Origin: Clostridiales bacterium
GTDB lineage: Bacteria; Bacillota_A; Clostridia; Christensenellales; Aristaeellaceae
DNA: 17,723 bases
Direction of reading: 5' to 3'
Assembly: GCA_024684665.1 (NCBI GenBank)
Contig: JAIKWN010000225.1
Span: 1 to 17,723, forward strand
In this document: in pieces, positions 12,805-17,723 of the stretch
Layout: every line of letters starts with the position of its first letter
How positions within the stretch are numbered: the first letter of the stretch is position 1
Notes under the pieces: generated by a model
Databases searched by the model: none
The model's input: the letters and a program-made list of their open reading frames with translations, nothing else
What the model was told of the DNA's origin: nothing
Translations under genes and position numbers: made by a program

Positions 12805-15534
12805 TCATGGATTCAGCCCGTAGGATTGCAGCAGGGCGCGAAGCTGATTCGCGGCGGCCTGAAGGCTTCGGGCATCGATGGGGGAAACGGATAAAAGGGT
12901 CTGCACAACGTTGATTGAGGTGTTGATTTCTCTTCGCTGTTCCACCGTGATCCGGGGGTCGGATCCCACAAGCTGGTATGCTTCGAGAGTCAGCGTGTAG
13001 GAATTCTGGATAAGCGTGTAAAGATCGTCCGTTCCAGAAGCGGAGCTTGCGTGGCTGAGAGGGCAGCTGTGGCTTTGTATGTCGTATTCGCTTTTGAGCG
13101 TTGCAAATTCGCCCAGGTATTTGCGGATCACGTCTGCGTAGCTGTCGATGTAGTCGTAGAGTGGATGCCCCCTGGGAATCAGCACGATGCCCCGGGATTC
13201 TACGGTTTCCGGTGGGCAGTTCGTCGAGGCCAGGAGGCCGGATTCCGTACAGACCGGAACAAGACTGTGCATGGTGCAGTACTGCCGAGGTGCGCTGGCG
13301 CTGTCCCAGTAATCGGTGATTGTTTTGTATCCGTTTACGTCGTGATAGCAGGCATCTGTCGCCAGCTGTCCGGATACGCCACAGGTGGTGACGCGTACGA
13401 GACCGTAATCTGCCGGCGAGCCATCAATGATCTCCCGGGAGGCGAGGTTCTTGTCCTTGTGGATCTTTTCCATGAAGGCCTGCCAGATCGGCGCGCAGGC
13501 GCCGTTGCCGGTGGTCTTGGAATTGAGCGCTTTGTAGTTATCGTGCCCGACCCACACCGCGGCGGAATACCAGCCCGTCATTCCCACAAACGTCACGCCC
13601 TTATTGTCCGAATTGGTTCCGGTCTTGCCCGCGACGATCTGGGAGGCGATTTTTGCTTTTTTGCCGGTTCCGTTCGAGACAACCGATTTCAGCATATCCG
13701 TCAGGAGGTAAGCAGTGGAAGGCTTAAAGGCCTGATGCCGCTCCTGCTGCTGATGCATATCGACGACCAAGTTCCCCTCGTTGTCCAGGATGCGGGAGAA
13801 GGAAAGCGGCCGCTGATAGACGCCTTTGTTTGCGATGGTTCCGTAAGCCACCGCAAGCTGCACCGGCGTGATACCGGAAGAGCCAAGGGCGAGACCGAAA
13901 GGATCGGCGTTGATGTTCTTGTCCGCGATGCCAAGAAGATGGAGATAGCCGACCGACCGAGCTGTGCCAACGTAGGTGAGCAGGATGTCCGCGGCCGAAG
14001 TGTTGTAGGAATTGCGCAGCGCGTCCCGGAAAGACTGTGGGCCGGAATAACCGCCCCCGCCGTAATTCTGCGGCCAGGAATTGCGCCCCGCGCTGTCCTT
14101 CCATCCGGTAATGGGAACGGGCATGTTGTAGGCGATGGACGCAGGTCCCGCACCGAGATCTATGGCGGGTCCATAGACGGAAAGAGGCTTGATGGCAGAA
14201 CCAACGGGCATGTACATGTCGTTGGCCCGGTTGAGCGTACGGCGGGCGGTAGGATGCGTGCGACTGCCGACGATGGCTTTTATTTCTCCCGTGCGGTAAT
14301 CGAATACGCAGGCCGCAGCCTGGGGCTGTTCGATCTCTGTATAGGTTCCGTCCGCGTTTCGCGCGAGGTACACGCTGTCCGAGGGATCCCGCAGGCGGGG
14401 ATAATCGCGCCAGGTTTCAAGGGTCTGTTCCACGGTTTCCTGTACGGCGGGATCTACGCAGAGGTAAACGCTGTAACCGCCGGTGCGGAGTCGCGCTTCC
14501 ATGGCATTGCGGTTCGCCTGGGTGTTTTCGAGACCGTTCAACTGAAGGAAAACGTCTACAATGTCCGAGATGGCGTACTCAACATAGTGAGGATATTTGT
14601 AAAGGTCTGTGGAGTCCGGGGACTTGTCGAGGACAGACGCGGTTGTGCGGGTAAGGGCGGCACCGTATTCCTGCTGGGTAATGAAGCCGAGATCCAGCAT
14701 GCGTCCCAGCACGTAATCCGTGCGGGCGTTCGTGATGTCCGGCGCAGCGGGGTTGTCCTTCACGCGAACGAAGAAGTTGCTCCTTGGATTGTAATAATTG
14801 GGGCTCCTCGTAAGCCCGGCCAGCATTGCGCACTCCCGGAGTGTCAGGTCGGAGAGGTTTTTTCCGAAATAGCCGCGTGCTGCGACGTACACGCCGTAAT
14901 AATTCCCGCCAAGGAAGATAGTGTTCAGGTAACTCTCGAGAATCTGATCCTTCGTATAGCGGGTCTCCAGTTCCATAGCGAGGTAAGCTTCCTGAAGCTT
15001 TCTCTTATAGCTCTGCTCACTGGAGAGGAGTGTTTTCTTAATGAGCTGCTGGGTAATGGTAGAACCGCCCTGCGTGGTTCCGCTGGTAAAATTTGAAACG
15101 AGAGCGCCCGCGATGCGCTTCATGTCGATGCCATTGTGGGTATAAAACCTGGCGTCTTCCGCGGCAATATAGGCGTTGCGCAGCATATCCGGGATCTCGT
15201 CGATGGATACCATGACGCGGTCCTGCGTGCCCTTGTAGTCCGTGATGAGATTGCCGTCTGAATCGTAAAGAAAGCTGGTCTTCTCCTGATTGCCGATGGC
15301 GGCGAGATCAAGCGCAGGGGCAGTGTCCACATAGGCCTTTGCGATGCCGGCAAGGGCACCGGCAAGCGCGGCGCCCAGACAAAACAGCAGAACAAAAGCC
15401 ATGCGCGTCATCACGACCAGAACGCTGGTGAGAAAATTGTTCTCTTTTGTGCGGGAGACGAACAGCGAGCGGCTTTTCGGACGGTTGACCCGCGTCTTTT
15501 CCAGTTCCGCGCGCTTCGTAGCTTTCTCGCTCAT
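12805..15534 (-). CDS. PBP1A-family bifunctional peptidoglycan synthase (transglycosylase/transpeptidase)
   Basis: A 909-residue class A penicillin-binding protein. A basic cytoplasmic N-terminus (1-37) is followed by one membrane segment (about 38-68), the GT51 glycosyltransferase with AAEDARFYTHNGID (catalytic Glu126) and GGSTITQQLIKK (157-168), and then the transpeptidase with SxxK (Ser446-A-I-Lys449), SYN (509-511) and KTG (637-639). These domains lie outside the membrane, polymerise lipid II and cross-link peptides. After the transpeptidase come two cysteine-bearing C-x2-SG-x-LA segments (C718-C729 and C762-C773), common in Firmicute PBP1 proteins, and a helical tail. Ribosome binding site GGAGG is 7 bases before ATG. 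It lies 39 bases after the DUF1887 gene and shares its promoter. Confidence 0.95.
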   Translation of the reverse strand: MSEKATKRAELEKTRVNRPKSRSLFVSRTKENNFLTSVLVVMTRMAFVLLFCLGAALAGALAGIAKAYVDTAPALDLAAIGNQEKTSFLYDSDGNLITDYKGTQDRVMVSIDEIPDMLRNAYIAAEDARFYTHNGIDMKRIAGALVSNFTSGTTQGGSTITQQLIKKTLLSSEQSYKRKLQEAYLAMELETRYTKDQILESYLNTIFLGGNYYGVYVAARGYFGKNLSDLTLRECAMLAGLTRSPNYYNPRSNFFVRVKDNPAAPDITNARTDYVLGRMLDLGFITQQEYGAALTRTTASVLDKSPDSTDLYKYPHYVEYAISDIVDVFLQLNGLENTQANRNAMEARLRTGGYSVYLCVDPAVQETVEQTLETWRDYPRLRDPSDSVYLARNADGTYTEIEQPQAAACVFDYRTGEIKAIVGSRTHPTARRTLNRANDMYMPVGSAIKPLSVYGPAIDLGAGPASIAYNMPVPITGWKDSAGRNSWPQNYGGGGYSGPQSFRDALRNSYNTSAADILLTYVGTARSVGYLHLLGIADKNINADPFGLALGSSGITPVQLAVAYGTIANKGVYQRPLSFSRILDNEGNLVVDMHQQQERHQAFKPSTAYLLTDMLKSVVSNGTGKKAKIASQIVAGKTGTNSDNKGVTFVGMTGWYSAAVWVGHDNYKALNSKTTGNGACAPIWQAFMEKIHKDKNLASREIIDGSPADYGLVRVTTCGVSGQLATDACYHDVNGYKTITDYWDSASAPRQYCTMHSLVPVCTESGLLASTNCPPETVESRGIVLIPRGHPLYDYIDSYADVIRKYLGEFATLKSEYDIQSHSCPLSHASSASGTDDLYTLIQNSYTLTLEAYQLVGSDPRITVEQRREINTSINVVQTLLSVSPIDARSLQAAANQLRALLQSYGLNP

Positions 15535-15573
15535 GGCTGATCCTCCGATGCGCTCTCCAGGAGAGGGAAACGC

Positions 15574-16749
15574 TTAAAACGATAATTTCATGACTTCCGC
15601 GATTCTCTGAGACAGCACACCATCCGCCAGATCATCCCTGTCGCAGACGGCGATAGAAAGATCTGCGGCCCGGTTCCGCTGGGCGTTTACCACGGGTTCG
15701 GCGGAGACGATCAGCGCCTGAGCCATGCTTCCGCCGAAGCGATCCCGCAGAATTGCCAGCTCGTTCAGAGCTTCGGTTTTAATATCGCCGGTCTTGCAGG
15801 AGATAAAAAGCGGTATGATTCCCCGACAGGCAACAACGTCAATTTCATTCGAGACGCCATCGATCTCTTTCTGCGGAGCCCAGTCCACGATGACGCTGAC
15901 TTGTACCTCGTTGAACAGACCGCTGTCCAGGCAAGCCTTGTAAACAAGGAGCTCCAGTACGCTGCCGTTATCCCGCAGCCAGGTGCGGATCTGCGCGTCC
16001 GCAAAGGAGAAGGAGATTTCCTGCTCGCTGATGGAAAGATCCGAAATCATGCCGATCGCCGCCAGGGCGGACAGCGTCTCCGGATCCGGGGAGACACGTT
16101 CCCGCGTGACTTTGAGTACGGGTGCTGCCGCCACGTGGAGGGACGGTGTTTTTCCTTTTTCGGAAGGAGAAGCGGCCTGCATCCAGCTTATGGTATGCAC
16201 CCAGGTGCGCTGCCGATCCAGGAACACGTGCGAGAAAGGTTCGATCAGCCAGAGATAACGGGAGAGCACCTGATTGTCTACCCTCCCCTGGCGAGCATTT
16301 CCGCCTGCCATGCGCAGGAAATCGGCAGCACTGAAGCGAACAAAGCGAGTATCCACGTCCGCGAAGGGCGCGTTCTGTACGTTGAAGAAGCGCTGCCTTG
16401 TACGGCTCCAGGTGAAGACGGGGATATCTGTTCCCGCCGCGAAGAGCCCTGCGGCAAAGAGCGAGGTTTCGCTGCCTCCTGTGATGGAAAGCGCACAACC
16501 GCGCCATTTTTCCGAGATCTCAGAAAGCGCGTGATGGACGGATTCAACGCTGTTCACATCCACGGACACGGCCGAAAGCTCCGTTTCGATCTCCCGGCCA
16601 TTCAGATACGACCGCACGCGGTTCTTCATACTCGGGCTTTCCGCGATCTCAGCGGGAACCAGAAAAACGGTTCGTTCTGGTCGAAAGACCTCGGTGGCGA
16701 GAATGTTTTCCAGGGGACGGGTATCGTACAGTTCGATCAGCGTTTTCAT
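15574..16749 (-). CDS. DUF1887/Card1-like protein: CARF-like domain plus PD-(D/E)xK nuclease domain
   Basis: The 391-residue protein matches the DUF1887 family, to which the CRISPR-linked nuclease Card1/Can2 belongs. The N-terminal half (about 1-145) is a CARF/Rossmann-like domain whose ligand-pocket motif appears as SITGGSETSLFAAGLFA (88-104); family members usually read T-G-G-T-K. The C-terminal half carries the nuclease core: a GSVLELLVY helix (262-270, Glu266), SNEIDVVACRG (300-310, Asp304) and ISCKTG (316-321, Lys319), a PD-(D/E)xK arrangement with Ser-Cys before Lys in place of the usual acidic residue pair. No CRISPR array or cas gene is present. Ribosome binding site GGAGG supports ATG 16749. 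It is the first gene of an envelope operon. Family is likely; the ligand and nucleic-acid target are unknown. Confidence 0.82.
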   Translation of the reverse strand: MKTLIELYDTRPLENILATEVFRPERTVFLVPAEIAESPSMKNRVRSYLNGREIETELSAVSVDVNSVESVHHALSEISEKWRGCALSITGGSETSLFAAGLFAAGTDIPVFTWSRTRQRFFNVQNAPFADVDTRFVRFSAADFLRMAGGNARQGRVDNQVLSRYLWLIEPFSHVFLDRQRTWVHTISWMQAASPSEKGKTPSLHVAAAPVLKVTRERVSPDPETLSALAAIGMISDLSISEQEISFSFADAQIRTWLRDNGSVLELLVYKACLDSGLFNEVQVSVIVDWAPQKEIDGVSNEIDVVACRGIIPLFISCKTGDIKTEALNELAILRDRFGGSMAQALIVSAEPVVNAQRNRAADLSIAVCDRDDLADGVLSQRIAEVMKLSF

Positions 16750-16805
16750 GAAAGCCTCCGTATGTCAGGTGCGAAGCAGGAGTCCGCTAAACCAATCATT
16801 TCCGA

Positions 16806-16834
16806 ATTATAACCCCTGCGGTTCTTTCCGTCAA
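16806..16834 (-). promoter_or_regulatory. Promoter of the DUF1887-PBP1A-lipid kinase operon
   Basis: On the - strand: TTGACG (16829-16834), 17 bases, TATAAT (16806-16811). This is nearly perfect and gives a start near 16800, about 50 bases before the ATG of the DUF1887 gene. It lies after the HU terminator, so the operon is independent of HU. Confidence 0.85.
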
Positions 16835-16851
16835 TTCAGGCTGCGCGGAGA

Positions 16852-16883
16852 TTGAAAAAGAAAAACCTCCCCCGAGGGGGAGG
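16852..16883 (-). terminator. Terminator of the HU gene
   Basis: On the - strand a 7-bp CCTCCCC/GGGGAGG stem (16866-16872 with 16877-16883) with a tetraloop is followed by TTTTTCTTTTT. It lies 15 bases after the HU stop codon. Confidence 0.9.
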
Positions 16884-16898
16884 CATGATCAGAGTGAA

Positions 16899-17210
16899 TT
16901 ACTTCTTGGCGCTCTTTTTGGTGCTCTTCTTCTTGGGCGCGTTCACCGCATCCTTGAGAGCCTTGCCGGCCTTGAAGGCAGGCGCCTTGCTGGCCTTGAT
17001 CTTGATGGTGTCTCCGGTGCGCGGATTGTGACCCTGGCGGGCGGCACGCTCACGGACTTCGAAAGTACCGAAACCGATGAGGGCGACCTTTTCTCCGGCG
17101 ACCAGCTCGTTTTTGATGGCGTCAAAGGTGGCGGCGACGGCCTTTGCGGCGTCAACTTTGGAAATCTCAGCGGATTCCGCGACCTTCGCGATGAGTTCGG
17201 TTTTGTTCAT
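16899..17210 (-). CDS. hup: HU family DNA-binding protein
   Basis: A 103-residue histone-like HU protein that bends and compacts DNA as a dimer. [12 protein letters not shown] at the start, [18 protein letters not shown] (43-60), the beta-arm [28 protein letters not shown] (62-89) and the usual residue spacing are all typical. Most HU proteins end near residue 90; this one continues with a lysine-rich tail ([12 protein letters not shown]). AGGAGG is eight bases before the ATG. It is transcribed alone, with its own promoter and terminator. Confidence 0.97.
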   Translation of the reverse strand: MNKTELIAKVAESAEISKVDAAKAVAATFDAIKNELVAGEKVALIGFGTFEVRERAARQGHNPRTGDTIKIKASKAPAFKAGKALKDAVNAPKKKSTKKSAKK

Positions 17211-17251
17211 AAGATAATCCTCCTGATTGATTTTCCGATGGGTTCGCCTAT

Positions 17252-17280
17252 ACTATAAGCAGGTTTTGGGGAAAAGTCAA
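17252..17280 (-). promoter_or_regulatory. Promoter of the HU gene
   Basis: On the - strand: TTGACT (17275-17280), 17 bases, TATAGT (17252-17257), giving a leader of about 35 bases before the HU start. Confidence 0.8.
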
Positions 17281-17321
17281 CACACAAGAAGCGTAAAATC
17301 GCTTCAAAAACGGCATTTCCC

Positions 17322-17349
17322 TTGCATTTATTCAGCGGGGTGGTATAAT
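17322..17349 (+). promoter_or_regulatory. Promoter of the ECF S-component gene
   Basis: TTGCAT (17322-17327), 16 bases, TATAAT (17344-17349), with an extended -10 TGG just before it. Transcription should begin near 17356, so the next structured RNA is the very start of the transcript. Confidence 0.8.
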
Positions 17350-17358
17350 CAGCCTGCA

Positions 17359-17445
17359 CGCGGGCAAGCCGCCGGCAGCAATTGCGCCGGACGGAAGAAT
17401 ACGCCCGCGGAGTACTTGTGTGTCGTAGGGTATCCTTTGGAGCCC
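17359..17445 (+). ncRNA. Structured leader RNA, candidate riboswitch of unknown class
   Basis: The 5' leader folds by eye into an outer 7-bp helix (CGCGGGC 17359-17365 with GCCCGCG 17403-17409) enclosing a second helix with a one-base bulge (17369-17376 with 17386-17394) and a loop containing GCAATTGC. A later hairpin (17428-17430/17433-17435 with 17439-17441/17443-17445) lies directly before the ribosome binding site GGAGGG. Several ECF S-component genes are controlled by riboswitches (for example for TPP, FMN, folate, preQ1), but I did not recognise the conserved core of any of these here. The assignment as a regulatory RNA is an inference from position and pairing. Confidence 0.4.
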
Positions 17446-17460
17446 GAGCGGAGGGACAAA

Positions 17461-17723
17461 ATGAATACGAGAACCGATCGTTCCCGGCGCATCCGGATGA
17501 TGTGCACCGTCGCAATGTTCATGGCTGTGGAGTTTGCCATGTGGCTTCTTGGCCTCGGTCAGGTGCCTGTGGGGCCTCTCAACATGTCGTTCCTTACGGT
17601 TCCGGTGGCGATAGGTGCCATGCTTTTGGGGCCTGCAGCCGGCGCCGTTCTCGGGGCGACTTTCGGCTTTACGAGCTTTTGGGACGCAATGACCGGGCGT
17701 TCCGTGCTGACGGGTTTCTTCTT
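17461..17723 (+). CDS. ECF transporter S component (cut by the window end)
   Basis: The first 87 residues of a membrane protein of the energy-coupling-factor S-component family (vitamin or metal substrate-binding subunit). A short basic N-terminus (MNTRTDRSRRIR) is followed by a first membrane helix and the family pattern VPVGPLNMSFLTVPVAIGAM, then LGPAAGAVLGATFGFTSF. This resembles the conserved re-entrant region of S components such as PanT, FolT and others. Substrate cannot be told from this part. ATG 17461 has GGAGGG about six bases upstream. The A and T subunits it must work with are not in the window. Confidence 0.85.
   Translation, partial: MNTRTDRSRRIRMMCTVAMFMAVEFAMWLLGLGQVPVGPLNMSFLTVPVAIGAMLLGPAAGAVLGATFGFTSFWDAMTGRSVLTGFF

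Noticed and set aside
1..17723. CRISPR array or cas genes next to the Card1-like protein
   Set aside because: No regularly spaced direct repeats and no Cas proteins are seen anywhere in the window.

Overview
The window looks like a chromosomal segment of an obligately anaerobic, moderately GC-rich Firmicute, probably a Clostridia-class gut or rumen type. The reasons are the oxygen-sensitive class III ribonucleotide reductase, strong AGGAGG-type ribosome binding sites, sigma-A-type promoters with 16-17 bp spacers, a PBP1A-family wall synthase, secreted SH3b and Cys-repeat/peptidoglycan-binding proteins, and an ECF-transporter S component. This placement rests on gene content only. I saw no rRNA, tRNA, CRISPR array, insertion sequence or prophage.

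Left part (1-4620, + strand): the tail of an unidentified protein and its terminator; an intergenic region with a promoter overlapped by candidate NrdR boxes; then a dNTP-synthesis operon. The class III reductase is split. The large subunit (nrdD, 581-2863, TTG start) ends after its zinc site with a short unrelated tail. The glycyl-radical motif sits in a separate 63-residue gene (2907-3098) with its own ribosome binding site. The activase nrdG overlaps that small gene. A secreted SH3b protein follows, then a bidirectional terminator.

Middle part (4614-8283, - strand): a four-gene operon running leftwards from a perfect TTGACA-17-TATAAT promoter. It encodes two alpha/beta-hydrolase esterases, an ATP-grasp ligase, and a secreted protein with cysteine-pair repeats and a peptidoglycan-binding domain. 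The promoter has a palindrome over its -35 box and a short leader with two hairpins. A helix-turn-helix/zinc-ribbon regulator (8457-9224) is transcribed divergently. The set resembles a small biosynthetic or amide/ester-processing cassette with no assigned product.

Right part (9294-17210, - strand): a TTGACG-17-TATAAT promoter drives a DUF1887/Card1-like protein (CARF-like N-terminus, PD-(D/E)xK-like nuclease C-terminus), a PBP1A-family bifunctional peptidoglycan synthase and a diacylglycerol-kinase-family lipid kinase. A separate promoter drives glnS (glutaminyl-tRNA synthetase) and trmB. HU (16899-17210) has its own promoter and terminator. At the right edge an ECF S component (+ strand, cut by the window end) follows a structured leader RNA that I could not match to a known riboswitch.

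Most worth a second look: the split anaerobic ribonucleotide reductase, the Card1-like nuclease in a cell-wall operon without CRISPR, the ATP-grasp/double-esterase operon, and the unassigned leader RNA.
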